A stretch of DNA of 64,000 nt, from NCBI RefSeq assembly GCF_040120695.1, contig NZ_JBEEAC010000012.1:124001-188000 (forward strand), in the 5' to 3' direction. The DNA is from Plantactinospora sp040120695 (GTDB taxonomy: Bacteria > Actinomycetota > Actinomycetes > Mycobacteriales > Micromonosporaceae). The notes under the pieces are model-generated. The model made no database searches. It was not told the DNA's origin and saw only the letters and a list, made by a program, of their open reading frames with translations. This document shows positions 1 through 9,042 of this stretch, one piece after another. The translations under genes were made by a program, and so were the position numbers. Numbering within the stretch: position 1 is the stretch's first letter; each line of letters opens with the position of its first letter.

Positions 1-45
1 AGATGTAGTAGTGACAAGGGTGTAAGTCGCCTAGAAGTTGGGGTT
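1..45. promoter_or_regulatory. possible NrdR boxes upstream of nrdR-nrdJ (first cut by window edge)
   Basis: The window opens with agatgtagtag, and a related string, agaagttgggg, begins at 33, about 32 bases or three helical turns later. NrdR binds paired 16-bp boxes spaced near three turns (consensus acaCwAtATaTwGtgt) upstream of RNR genes, and nrdR-nrdJ operons are known targets. The first box would be truncated by the window edge and the second matches poorly, so this is a suggestion from spacing and context only. Confidence 0.3.
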
Positions 46-208
46 TCACTACCCACAGCTCTCAGGTTCGCGCAACGCCACGGGAGCCGCCGAAGGTGGC
101 TGGCCCGTAGGTGCCGGCTGCCTGTGGGCGGGGCCGCGTTCGCGGCGGCCCGACGGTGTGGTGGTTCCGCCGGCCCGGCGGTTCCCGCGGTTGCGAAGGA
201 GGTCGGCG

Positions 209-721
209 ATGCGGTGTCCGTACTGTCGGCACGCCGACTCCCGGGTGGTCGACTCGCGCGAGGCCGACGATGGCCAGCTGATCCGGCGCCGACGGGCCTG
301 CCCGGAATGCGGCAAGCGGTTCACCACGGTCGAGGAGCCGGTGCTCGCGGTCGTCAAGCGCAGCGGGGTCACCGAGCCGTTCAGCCGGACGAAGATCATC
401 GGCGGGGTGCGGAAGGCGTGTCAGGGCCGTCCGGTGGACGACGACGCGATCGCCCTGCTGGCCCAGCGGGTGGAGGAGACGGTCCGGGCCAAGGGCGCGG
501 CCGAGCTGCCCAGTCACGAGGTGGGGCTCGCCATCCTGGGCCCGCTGCGCGAACTGGACGAGGTGGCCTATCTGCGCTTCGCCAGCGTGTACCGGTCGTT
601 CGAGTCGCTGGACGACTTCGAGCGGGAGATCGACGCGCTGCGGTCGGCGGCGGTGGCGCGGAGCCGGTCGGCGGTGGACGGCGTCGGGGCCGCCCTGCCG
701 GCGGGCGAGCCGGCCAGTTAG
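209..721 (+). CDS. nrdR: transcriptional repressor NrdR
   Basis: 170-residue ATP/dATP-sensing repressor of ribonucleotide reductase genes. The N-terminal zinc ribbon starts at residue 1 (MRCPYC, then CPECGKRF near residue 31), followed by the ATP-cone domain (residues about 46-136, beginning AVVKRSG). Length is typical of the family. The frame is open upstream to 38, but ATG 209 is chosen because family members begin with the MxCPxC ribbon and because aaggagg (196-202) lies six bases before it. nrdJ follows after 70 bases, an arrangement standard in Actinobacteria, so the two are probably cotranscribed and autoregulated by NrdR. Confidence 0.95.
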   Translation: MRCPYCRHADSRVVDSREADDGQLIRRRRACPECGKRFTTVEEPVLAVVKRSGVTEPFSRTKIIGGVRKACQGRPVDDDAIALLAQRVEETVRAKGAAELPSHEVGLAILGPLRELDEVAYLRFASVYRSFESLDDFEREIDALRSAAVARSRSAVDGVGAALPAGEPAS

Positions 722-791
722 TTCTTTTGGGAAACAGATCAGCGAGGCCGTACGGCGGGAAGAGTCGTGCGTGCGTAAGGGGGCGGATGAG

Positions 792-3700
792 ATGTCGGGG
801 GAAGGTGTGACAGCAAGTAAGTCACGTACCCGGGCGGCGGCGGCGACGGCCGGCCTGAAGGTCGAGCGCGTCTGGACCACCGAGGGGGTGCACCCGTACG
901 ACGAGGTGACCTGGGAGCGCCGGGACGTCGTCATGACGAACTGGCGGGACGGCTCGATCAACTTCGAGCAGCGGGGCGTCGAGTTCCCGGAGTCGTGGAG
1001 CGTCAACGCGGCCAACATCGTCACCACCAAGTACTTCCGGGGCGCGGTCGGCACGCCGGAGCGGGAGTGGTCGCTCAAGCAGCTCATCGACCGGGTGGTG
1101 CGGACGTACCGGGCGGCGGGGGAGCAGCACGGCTACTTCGCCAGCCCGGCCGACGCCGAGGTCTTCGAGCACGAACTGGCCTGGATGCTGCTGCACCAGG
1201 TGTTCAGCTTCAACTCGCCGGTCTGGTTCAACGTCGGCACCGCCTCGCCGCAGCAGGTCAGTGCCTGCCAACCGTACGACTCGCTGGTGAGCACCCCGGG
1301 TGGACTGGTGCCGATCGGTCGGCTCGTCGAGGAGAACGCGGTCGGCACGAAGGTTTACGACGCCCACGGGCTGACCAAGATCCTCGCGGTAAAGGCCAAT
1401 GGCGTGAAAGACGTGTTGCGGCTGCACACCAGGGCCGGTTACACGCTTGATGTCACCGCCGACCACCTGGTCTGGAAGTCGACGGGCGAGGAAAGCGGCC
1501 AGTTCGTGCCCGCCGGCACGCTCGTCGCCGGCGACGCCCTCCAGTGGCACCGCCGGGACGCATACGGCGAGGACGAGATCCAGCTACGGGAGATCGCCGA
1601 GGCTGCGCTGGCCGGATGGATGCAGTCGGACGGCTTCGTCGGGCAGTACCCGCACGGTACGAATCGGTCGATGACGATCGAGGCCATCACGGTCAACGAC
1701 TACGAGCTCGACTGGGTGGTGACCGCGATCGACGAGGTGTTCCCGGGAGCACACCGACACGAGCGCGAGGTCGCGACCCAGGACGAGAACCCGGACTGCC
1801 GGCGTACCCGCCTCTACGGCGAGCACCTGCGGCCCTTCGTGGACAAGTGGGGCCTGCTGCACCGGGGGACCGCGATGGAGGTGCCGGCCGCCCTCTTCAC
1901 GGCACCACTGCCGGTGGTCGCCGCGTACCTGAAGAGCATCTTCCAGGCCGAGGGGTACGTCTCGGCGCGGGAAAGCTCCACCCGGGTGGCGGTCGACATG
2001 GTGTCCGAGAAGCTGATCCGTGGCCTGCAACGGCTGCTGCTGCGCTTCGGGATCTTCTCCCGGGTCTCCTACAAGGCCGACAAGCGGGAAGATCGTCTCG
2101 GTTGCTGGTCGCTGGGGATCCAGAATGACGGCGACCGGCAGATCTTCGCCGACGAGATCGGGTTCGTCGATGTCTGGAAGTCGGACCGGCTGGAGCAGGG
2201 GTTCGGCAAGCCGGGTCGGGCCGCGAAGCCGACCAAGCGGGTGCAGATCGACCGGATCGAGCGGCTCGGCCCGATGGAGGTCTACGACATCCAGACCGAG
2301 TCGGGGGAGTACCTTTCCGACAATCTCCGCGTGCACAACTGTTTCATCCTCGCCGTCGACGACTCGATGGACTCGATCCTCGACTGGTACAAGGAAGAGG
2401 GGCTGATCTTCAAGGGCGGCTCCGGCTCCGGGGTGAACCTCTCCCGGATCCGCTCCTCCAAGGAGCTGCTCTCCAGCGGCGGCACCGCCTCCGGCCCGGT
2501 CAGCTTCATGCGCGGTGCGGACGCCAGCGCCGGCACCATCAAGTCCGGCGGTGCGACCCGGCGGGCGGCCAAGATGGTCATCCTGGACGTCGACCACCCC
2601 GACGTCGAGGAGTTCGTGCTCACCAAGGCGCGGGAAGAGCACAAGATCCGCGCGCTGCGGGACGCCGGCTTCGACATGGACCTCGGTGGCTCCGACATCG
2701 TCAGCGTGCAGTACCAGAACGCCAACAACTCGGTTCGGGTCTCCGACGAGTTCATGCGGGCGGTGCAGGACGGCGGCACGTTCGACCTGCGCGGCCGACT
2801 GGACGGCAGCGTGATCGAGACTGTCGACGCCAAGGGGCTGTTCCGGACCATCTCCCAGGCCGCCTGGGAGTGCGCCGACCCCGGCCTGCAGTACGACGAC
2901 ACGATCAACGACTGGCACACCTGTCCGGAGACCGGGCGGATCACCGCATCCAATCCCTGCTTCACGGGCGACACCCTCGTGCACACTGACAAGGGTCTGA
3001 TCCGGTTCGACGCGCTCATCGACCGGGCCCGGCAGGGCGAGAGCTTCGGCGTCTACACCCACGACGCCACGAATCCCGACGCAGCGGCCGATCAGATCGT
3101 GCTGACCAGGCCGGAAGCGTTCATGATCACCGGCACGAACGAGATCGTGCGGCTCGAGTTCGGCAACGGAATGGTGCTGCGGTGCACGCCGTCACACCGC
3201 ATCTGGACCACGAACCGGGGGTACGTCGAGGCGCGGGAGCTGACCGAGGCCGATCGTGTGCTGCCGGTGAACCTGCCCACTCCGGCGGTCGCGGCGTCGC
3301 GGGAGTTCGCGCTGCGTCCGGGGGCGCTCGTCTCGCCCGGCGATGTGGTCTCCACCAAGTGGCAGCGGGAATCCCGGCTCCCGGAGAAGTGGACCGAGGA
3401 GTTCGCCCACCTGCTGGGCTGGCTCACCGGCGACGGATGCGTACGGCTCGGCACCGCCGGCGTACGCGGCGACAATCCGGTCGCCACGTGGGTCTACAGC
3501 GACGAGGACCGGGAGACGTTCCTCCCCCGCCACCAGGCGACCCTGGCGAAAGTCGTCGGCTTCGACCCCAAGCCCTCGGCGCAGCCGAACGGCACCGTCC
3601 AGTTGCGCGTCGGTCGCACCGCTGTCATCGACTTCCTGACCGGGCTCGGCGTCACCACCGGCAGAGCCGCCGACAAGCGGATCCCCGCAGCGGTCCTGGA

Positions 3701-6700
3701 GGCGCCGGTGGAGATCCAGGCAGAGTTCCTGAGGGGTCTCTTCGACGCCGACGGTTGCGCGGCGGAGACCGCCAACGGCACCCGTTACGTCGGCCTCGGC
3801 TCTGTCTCCATCGAGATGCTCCGGGACGCACAGCGGCTGCTGAGCTGCTTCGGCATCGGCAGCCGGATCTACCCAACCCGCGGCGAGGGCGACCCGGCGT
3901 TCGCGTACACCACGGTTGCGGGCGAGGAGCGTACGTACACCGGAAGTCAGCTCTTCGACCTCCGGATCAGTGGGCCGAACGTGGCCACATTCGCCAAGGC
4001 GATCGGTTTCTCCCACCCACGCAAGGCAGAGCGGTTGGCGACCTGGCTGCGTGAGCGGCGGTTCTACCAGACCGACCAGACGACGACGCTGGTCCGGCGT
4101 GAGTTCGACGGCATCGAGACCACCTACAACCTCTCGGAGCCGCGCAACCACTCCTACCTCGCCAACGGCGTCGTGGTGCGCAACTGCAGTGAGTACCTGC
4201 ACCTGGACAACTCCTCGTGCAACCTGGCCTCGCTCAACCTGATGAAGTTCCTCCGCGCCGACGGCGGCTTCGAGGTGGCGAAGTTCGTCAGGTCGGTCGA
4301 GCTGGTCATCACCGCGATGGACATCTCGATCTGCTTCGCCGACTTCCCGACCGAGAAGATCGGCGAGACCACCCGGGCCTACCGGCAGCTCGGCATCGGG
4401 TACGCGAACCTCGGGGCGCTGCTGATGGCGACCGGCCACCCGTACGACTCGGAGAGCGGCCGGTCGGTGGCCGCCGCGATCACCTCTCTGATGACCGGCA
4501 CCGCCTACCGCCGCTCGGCCGAGCTGGCCGCGGTGGTCGGGGCCTACGACGGGTACTCCCGCAACGCCGAGCCGCACAAGCGGGTGATGCGCAAGCACGC
4601 CGCCGCGAACGACGCGATCAAGCCGACCGGTACGGTCGCGACCGAGATCGTCCGCGAGGCCACCAGGCAGTGGACCCAGGGCAACAAGGTCGGTGACAAG
4701 GCCGGCTGGCGCAACGCCCAGGCCAGCGTGCTCGCACCCACCGGATGCCTGACCCCGGACACGCTGGTCACGACCGACCGTGGCCTGACGCGGCTCGGCG
4801 AGATCGGCGACGTCTACGGCGATCGGTGGCAGGACCTGGACATGCGGGTCTCCACCGACGAGGGTGCCCGCAGGGCCACCAAGTTCTTCGTCAACGGGGA
4901 GGAGCCGACCCGGCGGGTGGTCACCGCCAGCGGCTACGCGATCCAGGGCACCCTCGTGCACCGGATCAAGATCGTCGACGCACAGTCCGGCGAGTGGGTC
5001 TGGAAGCGGATGGCGGACGTCGCCCCAGGGGACCTGGTTCCGATCCAGCTCGGCACGTTGGTCGGCGAGCCGCGTCGGGTGCCGCTGCCAGTGCTCGACC
5101 AGGCGTACTACGCAGGCGACCGTCGGCTGCACGCGCCCGACCAGGTCGACACGGACCTCGCCGAACTGGTCGGCTACTTCATGGGCGACGGGAGCCTGCA
5201 CGCCGAAGGTCTGCGGTTCTGCGTCGCCGACACCGATCTGGACGTCGTCGAACGGCTGCGGGTGCTGAGTAAGGGGCTTTTCGGTCTGGAGCCGGTTGTC
5301 ACGGCACGGACCGGCTACCAGGAGGTGACGCTGCAGTCGGTGCGGTTGGCCCGGTGGTGGCAGACGGCCGGATTCGCCAAGACCCTGCCGCAGGCCGACC
5401 ACACCGGCAAGGGCTGGTCACCCAGGGTGCCGTCGGCGATCCTGGAGACCAACGACCCCGCTGTGTACGCGGCGTTCCTGCGCGGTCTGTTCGAGGCGGA
5501 CGGTACTGTCGCCGCCGGTGTGCCGGCTGTCTCGACGTCGACCGAATCGTTCGCCGCCGAGGTCCGGACGCTGCTGCTCACGCTCGGGATGGCCACCACC
5601 ACCCGGCGGACGACCAGCGGTATGGGCTCCGACATCTGGCAGGTTCGGCTGCGCAACATGGAGCACGCCCTGGCATTCGAGGAGGTGGTCGGCTTCATCG
5701 GAGAGCGCAAGGCTCGCCTGCTGGTTGTCGAGCCGACCCAGACCGGCGACAGGGACCGGATTCACCTGCCTGGCGGGCTCTGGGAACTGCTCGTGCCGGC
5801 CGGCCACGAACTGCGTGACGCGGTCACCCAGTCGCTGCGCAAGACCGGCGGGGTGCCCCGGGCAGTGGCGATGCGGCTTTTCGCCGAGACCGGTGACGAC
5901 CGGCTCGGGCATGCGCTCGGCTACCTCTTCGAGACGGTCGCGGCAAACGAGGACAGCGGTATCCAGCCGACGTACGACCTGTCGGTGCCGGAGAACGTCA
6001 CCTACGTCGCCAGCGGCTTCGTCAGCCACAACACCATTGGCCTGATGATGGACTGCGACACCACCGGGGTGGAGCCGGACCTCGCGCTTGTCAAGTTCAA
6101 GAAGCTGGTCGGCGGCGGCTCGATGCAGATCGTCAACCAGACCGTGCCGCGCGCCCTGCGCAGCCTCGGCTACCCGGAGGAGCAGGTCGAGGCGATCGTC
6201 GAGCACATCTCCGAGCACGGCCACGTGATCGACGCACCCGGGCTGAAGCCGGAGCACTACGCCGTCTTCGACTGCGCGATGGGCCAGCGTTCGATCGCCC
6301 CGATGGGGCACGTCCGGATGATGGCCGCCGTGCAGCCGTTCATCTCCGGCGCGATCTCCAAGACGGTCAACATGCCGGAGGCGGCGACGGTCGAGGAGGT
6401 CGAGGAGATCTACTTCGAGGGCTGGAGGCTCGGTCTCAAGGCCCTGGCGATCTACCGGGACAACTGCAAGGTCGGCCAGCCCCTCTCCGCCGCCAGGAAC
6501 GAGAAGGAGAAGGCGGTCGAGCCGGCTTCCGCGGAGAAGGCGGTCGAGAAGGTCGTCGAGTACCGGCCGGTGCGCAAGCGGCTGCCGAAGAAGCGCCCCT
6601 CCGAGACGGTCTCGTTCTCGGTCGGCGGGGCCGAGGGCTACCTCACCGCCTCGTCGTACCCGGACGACGGTCTCGGCGAGGTCTTCCTGAAGATGTCGAA

Positions 6701-7244
6701 GCAGGGCTCGACGCTGGCCGGGGTGATGGACGCCTTCTCGGTGGCCATCTCGATCGGCCTGCAGTACGGCGTGCCGCTGGAGACGTACGTCAGCAAGTTC
6801 ACCAACATGCGGTTCGAGCCGGCCGGGATGACCGACGACCCGGACATCCGGATGGCGGCCTCGGTGATGGACTACATCTTCCGCCGGTTGGCGCTGGACT
6901 TCCTGCCCTACGAGCGCCGGGCCGAGCTGGGCATCTTCACCGCCAAGGAGCGGGCCGCGCAGCTGCGGGCCGAGGCCGAGGCGGAGAACGGGGTGGACCT
7001 CGCCGCGATGGCCGCCTCGGCGCCGGTGGAGACGACCAGGCCGGAGCCGGCGGCGGAGCGGCAGCAGGTCGAGGTGGTGGCGGAACGGCCGGCGCCGACG
7101 GTCGGCTCCTCCACCGAGCTGCTGGAGTCGGTGCTGGGAACGGCGGCCGATGCACCGCTCTGCTTCACCTGCGGCACCAAGATGCGCCCCGCCGGCAGCT
7201 GCTACGTCTGCGAGGGCTGCGGTTCGACCTCCGGTTGCAGCTGA
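792..7244 (+). CDS. nrdJ: vitamin B12-dependent (class II) ribonucleotide reductase carrying three inteins
   Basis: Adenosylcobalamin-dependent reductase that converts ribonucleotides to deoxyribonucleotides. The frame codes for 2150 residues, but 1196 belong to three inteins (residues 159-516, 723-1131 and 1319-1747), leaving a mature enzyme of about 954 residues, the usual actinobacterial NrdJ length. Extein landmarks are the redox cysteine (SA/CFIL), the NP/CSEY motif with the thiyl-radical cysteine, SSCNL, the APTG/TIG phosphate loop, and a C-terminal cysteine-rich tail (CFTCG, CYVCEGCG). Each intein interrupts one of these active-site motifs, so unspliced protein should be inactive. ATG 792 is chosen because aaggggg (777-783) lies eight bases upstream; GTG 771 and GTG 807 are also in frame. 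Confidence 0.96.
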   Translation: MSGEGVTASKSRTRAAAATAGLKVERVWTTEGVHPYDEVTWERRDVVMTNWRDGSINFEQRGVEFPESWSVNAANIVTTKYFRGAVGTPEREWSLKQLIDRVVRTYRAAGEQHGYFASPADAEVFEHELAWMLLHQVFSFNSPVWFNVGTASPQQVSACQPYDSLVSTPGGLVPIGRLVEENAVGTKVYDAHGLTKILAVKANGVKDVLRLHTRAGYTLDVTADHLVWKSTGEESGQFVPAGTLVAGDALQWHRRDAYGEDEIQLREIAEAALAGWMQSDGFVGQYPHGTNRSMTIEAITVNDYELDWVVTAIDEVFPGAHRHEREVATQDENPDCRRTRLYGEHLRPFVDKWGLLHRGTAMEVPAALFTAPLPVVAAYLKSIFQAEGYVSARESSTRVAVDMVSEKLIRGLQRLLLRFGIFSRVSYKADKREDRLGCWSLGIQNDGDRQIFADEIGFVDVWKSDRLEQGFGKPGRAAKPTKRVQIDRIERLGPMEVYDIQTESGEYLSDNLRVHNCFILAVDDSMDSILDWYKEEGLIFKGGSGSGVNLSRIRSSKELLSSGGTASGPVSFMRGADASAGTIKSGGATRRAAKMVILDVDHPDVEEFVLTKAREEHKIRALRDAGFDMDLGGSDIVSVQYQNANNSVRVSDEFMRAVQDGGTFDLRGRLDGSVIETVDAKGLFRTISQAAWECADPGLQYDDTINDWHTCPETGRITASNPCFTGDTLVHTDKGLIRFDALIDRARQGESFGVYTHDATNPDAAADQIVLTRPEAFMITGTNEIVRLEFGNGMVLRCTPSHRIWTTNRGYVEARELTEADRVLPVNLPTPAVAASREFALRPGALVSPGDVVSTKWQRESRLPEKWTEEFAHLLGWLTGDGCVRLGTAGVRGDNPVATWVYSDEDRETFLPRHQATLAKVVGFDPKPSAQPNGTVQLRVGRTAVIDFLTGLGVTTGRAADKRIPAAVLEAPVEIQAEFLRGLFDADGCAAETANGTRYVGLGSVSIEMLRDAQRLLSCFGIGSRIYPTRGEGDPAFAYTTVAGEERTYTGSQLFDLRISGPNVATFAKAIGFSHPRKAERLATWLRERRFYQTDQTTTLVRREFDGIETTYNLSEPRNHSYLANGVVVRNCSEYLHLDNSSCNLASLNLMKFLRADGGFEVAKFVRSVELVITAMDISICFADFPTEKIGETTRAYRQLGIGYANLGALLMATGHPYDSESGRSVAAAITSLMTGTAYRRSAELAAVVGAYDGYSRNAEPHKRVMRKHAAANDAIKPTGTVATEIVREATRQWTQGNKVGDKAGWRNAQASVLAPTGCLTPDTLVTTDRGLTRLGEIGDVYGDRWQDLDMRVSTDEGARRATKFFVNGEEPTRRVVTASGYAIQGTLVHRIKIVDAQSGEWVWKRMADVAPGDLVPIQLGTLVGEPRRVPLPVLDQAYYAGDRRLHAPDQVDTDLAELVGYFMGDGSLHAEGLRFCVADTDLDVVERLRVLSKGLFGLEPVVTARTGYQEVTLQSVRLARWWQTAGFAKTLPQADHTGKGWSPRVPSAILETNDPAVYAAFLRGLFEADGTVAAGVPAVSTSTESFAAEVRTLLLTLGMATTTRRTTSGMGSDIWQVRLRNMEHALAFEEVVGFIGERKARLLVVEPTQTGDRDRIHLPGGLWELLVPAGHELRDAVTQSLRKTGGVPRAVAMRLFAETGDDRLGHALGYLFETVAANEDSGIQPTYDLSVPENVTYVASGFVSHNTIGLMMDCDTTGVEPDLALVKFKKLVGGGSMQIVNQTVPRALRSLGYPEEQVEAIVEHISEHGHVIDAPGLKPEHYAVFDCAMGQRSIAPMGHVRMMAAVQPFISGAISKTVNMPEAATVEEVEEIYFEGWRLGLKALAIYRDNCKVGQPLSAARNEKEKAVEPASAEKAVEKVVEYRPVRKRLPKKRPSETVSFSVGGAEGYLTASSYPDDGLGEVFLKMSKQGSTLAGVMDAFSVAISIGLQYGVPLETYVSKFTNMRFEPAGMTDDPDIRMAASVMDYIFRRLALDFLPYERRAELGIFTAKERAAQLRAEAEAENGVDLAAMAASAPVETTRPEPAAERQQVEVVAERPAPTVGSSTELLESVLGTAADAPLCFTCGTKMRPAGSCYVCEGCGSTSGCS
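1266..2339 (+). other. intein 1 of NrdJ (358 aa, LAGLIDADG endonuclease type)
   Basis: In-frame intein between extein ends QQVSA and CFILAVDD. It begins with Cys (CQPYDSLVSTPGG, block A), has block B with TADH, two LAGLIDADG-like motifs (LAGWMQSDGFV and LKSIFQAEGYV, each with its acidic residue), and ends YLSDNLRVHN followed by Cys+1. All canonical splicing residues (Cys1, TxxH, penultimate His, Asn, Cys+1) are visible. The +1 Cys is the N-terminal redox-active cysteine of the reductase. Boundaries come from joining the flanks into a continuous NrdJ sequence. Confidence 0.95.
2958..4184 (+). other. intein 2 of NrdJ (409 aa, LAGLIDADG endonuclease type, penultimate Arg)
   Basis: In-frame intein between RITASNP and CSEYLHLDN. 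It starts CFTGDTLVHTDKG, has block B with TPSH, endonuclease motifs LLGWLTGDGCV and FLRGLFDADGC, and block F around TTYNLSEPRNHSYLANG. The C-terminus reads VVVRN before Cys+1, so the penultimate residue is Arg where most inteins have His. The +1 Cys belongs to the NPCSE motif, the expected thiyl-radical cysteine. Splicing is inferred from the requirement for an intact reductase. Confidence 0.93.
4746..6032 (+). other. intein 3 of NrdJ (429 aa, LAGLIDADG endonuclease type)
   Basis: In-frame intein splitting the PTG/TIG phosphate-binding loop (ASVLAPTG before, TIGLMMDCD after). It begins CLTPDTLVTTDRG, has block B TLVH, endonuclease motifs LVGYFMGDGSL and FLRGLFEADGTV, and ends TYVASGFVSHN with Thr+1. 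Thr is an accepted +1 nucleophile and differs from the Cys used by the other two. This intein has a longer region between endonuclease and C-terminal splicing blocks than inteins 1 and 2. Confidence 0.95.
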
Positions 7245-7312
7245 CCTGATCCGGATCGCGGTCGTAGCCGACGGCCGGAACCGCCCCTTGTGGGCAGCAC
7301 CGACGGTTGTCA

Positions 7313-7352
7313 CGGCGACCGCCCGACCCTCGACGGGGTCGGGCGGTCGCCG
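7313..7352 (+). terminator. nrdJ terminator hairpin, 17-bp perfect stem
   Basis: Arms 7313-7329 and 7336-7352 are exact reverse complements with a six-base loop (tcgacg). The hairpin lies 69 bases after the nrdJ stop and has no T tract, as is usual for actinobacterial terminators. Confidence 0.85.
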
Positions 7353-7465
7353 CGTTCCGGGACGGATGATCTCGCCGCGCGGGCCGGGCGGGACAGTGAT
7401 CAGGGATACCCCGGCGCGAGGGCGCTCCGGTAGGACGTCGGCCGGGTCGCTGGGATCATCGGTAC

Positions 7466-8401
7466 ATGACGATCGCCCGCCGCTACCTGGAGTTCGGCAC
7501 CCGTGAGGCCCGAGGCGTGTCGCCCGGGTACGAGCGGCTCTCCCTCGCGGTCTCCCGCGACGACGTACTGCTCAACCTGATCGGCACCCTGCCGCGGGCC
7601 AAGCAGCAGCCGAACCTGCTGTTCGGAGTGGTACGGCTGCTCGGCGGTCCGGTCGACGAACCGGCGGCGTTCCGCGAGTACACGGTGGCGAACTGGCCGG
7701 TGATCGCGGCCGAGATGCGTACCCGGGCGACCCAGACCAACGAGGCCGGCCGGTGTGCGCTGCTGCTGCCGGTACTCACCTTCCTGCCGCAGCCGCTCGC
7801 GCTGCTGGAGGTCGGTGCCTCCGCCGGGCTCTGCCTCTACCCGGACCGCTACGCCTACCGTTACGGTGACCACCGTCTCGGGGCTGGTGCGCCGGTGCTC
7901 GACTGCACCGCCACCGGAGTGGCGCCACCGACCCGGCTGCCGGAGGTGGTGTGGCGGGCGGGCCTGGACCTGAATCCGCTGGACGTGACCGATCCGGCCG
8001 ACCTGGCCTGGCTGGACGCCACCATCTGGCCGGAGCACGCGTACCGGCGGGCCCGGCTGCGGGCCGCGGCGGCGGTCGTCGCGGCCGAGCCGCCGCTGCT
8101 GGTCCGGGGCGACCTGGTGGACGACCTGCCGGCGCTGGCCGCGCAGGCCCCGCCCGAGGCGACCCTGGTGGTCTTCCACACCTCCGTGCTCTACCAGGTG
8201 CCGGCGCCGCGCCGGCAGGCCTTCGCCGACCTGGTACGCGGGCTGCCCGGCCACTGGATCGCGAACGAGGCTCCGGAGGTGCTGCTCCACGACGGGTTGC
8301 CGGAGCCGCCGAGCGACGCGTTCCACAACGTGCTCGCGCTGGACGGCAGGCCGCTCGCCTGGACCCGGGGGCACGGCCAGTCGATGCTCTGGTTCGGATA
8401 G
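7466..8401 (+). CDS. DUF2332 family protein
   Basis: 311 residues; function unknown. Recognised as DUF2332 by overall sequence, including LLEVGASAGLCLYPDRY (near residues 113-129), a glycine-rich stretch resembling SAM-methyltransferase motif I, and the C-terminal segment around HVLFDGRPLAWTRGHGQ-like residues. No membrane segment or signal is visible, so it should be cytoplasmic. ATG 7466 has no Shine-Dalgarno; gatcat lies six bases before it and may be a -10 of a leaderless transcript. It follows the nrdJ terminator and is probably an independent unit. Confidence 0.85.
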   Translation: MTIARRYLEFGTREARGVSPGYERLSLAVSRDDVLLNLIGTLPRAKQQPNLLFGVVRLLGGPVDEPAAFREYTVANWPVIAAEMRTRATQTNEAGRCALLLPVLTFLPQPLALLEVGASAGLCLYPDRYAYRYGDHRLGAGAPVLDCTATGVAPPTRLPEVVWRAGLDLNPLDVTDPADLAWLDATIWPEHAYRRARLRAAAAVVAAEPPLLVRGDLVDDLPALAAQAPPEATLVVFHTSVLYQVPAPRRQAFADLVRGLPGHWIANEAPEVLLHDGLPEPPSDAFHNVLALDGRPLAWTRGHGQSMLWFG

Positions 8402-8414
8402 CGGCTGCCCCGAC

Positions 8415-8516
8415 GCGTCCAGCGGTGGGCCGGTTCGGGGTCTCGGGAGCGTCCGGCGGTGGGCCGGTTCGGGGTCTCGGGAGCGTCCGGCGGTGGGTCT
8501 TGGGGCGTCGGGAGCG
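8415..8516. repeat. 34-bp tandem repeat after the DUF2332 stop
   Basis: Units start at 8415, 8449 and 8483. The first two are 34 bp and nearly identical (gcgtccggcggtgggccggt followed by tcggggtctcggga); the third is shortened and diverged. The array lies between a stop codon and the DUF5522 start and codes for nothing convincing. Confidence 0.8.
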
Positions 8517-8573
8517 TCCGGCCGGCGGGGTCCGTTCGAGGTATCGGAAGCGGGTTGTCGTAGGGTCGGCGCG

Positions 8574-8855
8574 ATGGGCGGTCCGGAGGAGCAGGAGAGC
8601 GGCCGGCGCCTGCCGCTGGCACCCCGCCGGCTCGACCAGCCGCACCCGTCCCGGCTTCCGGTGACGCATCCGGACCGGGAGCGGATCCTGACCGCGCACG
8701 CCGCCGCGCTCGCGGCCGGCGAGTCCGGCTATTCCGACCCGGCCACCGGGCTCTTCGTGCTCACCGCCGGGTTCCTGGCCCGGCGCGGCACCTGCTGCGG
8801 CCGCGGCTGCCGGCACTGTCCGTATCTGGATGACCCGACGCCGCCGACCGGCTGA
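8574..8855 (+). CDS. DUF5522 family small cysteine-rich protein
   Basis: 93 residues, actinobacterial DUF5522 family of unknown function. The diagnostic feature is the C-terminal cluster GTCCGRGCRHCPY (near residues 73-85), which suggests a bound metal. An upstream in-frame start at 8493 was rejected because it would read through repeat-derived sequence. ATG 8574 has no Shine-Dalgarno but TAGGGT (8561-8566) lies seven bases before it, so the mRNA is probably leaderless. Confidence 0.8.
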   Translation: MGGPEEQESGRRLPLAPRRLDQPHPSRLPVTHPDRERILTAHAAALAAGESGYSDPATGLFVLTAGFLARRGTCCGRGCRHCPYLDDPTPPTG

Positions 8856-9042
8856 GCCGGGGCACCGCCGTCGGTCGGTCCCGCAGGGGCGGGCCGCGCC
8901 GGGAGCGCTGCGGAGGAGGCGGTGCGAAGGGATGGGCTGCGGAGGAGGCGGTGCGGACCGGGGTTTCGCCGGGCGCGCCGAAGCCGTACGGTGTCCGACG
9001 GATTCCCCTGGCGTTCGGGCCGGGCGGGTGGGGAGGTGCGAG

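Noticed and set aside
46..208. Possible cobalamin riboswitch upstream of nrdR-nrdJ
   Set aside because: The GC-rich stems here lack a B12 box (AGYCAGGAGACCTGCC-like) and the gccactg core. Such a riboswitch is expected on class I nrdAB in these bacteria, not on nrdJ.
1584..3062. Long antisense reading frames (for example 1584-3062, 5418-7313, 55478-57679)
   Set aside because: They mirror the codon periodicity of the real gene on the other strand, have no recognisable motifs and are expected by chance in DNA of about 72% GC.
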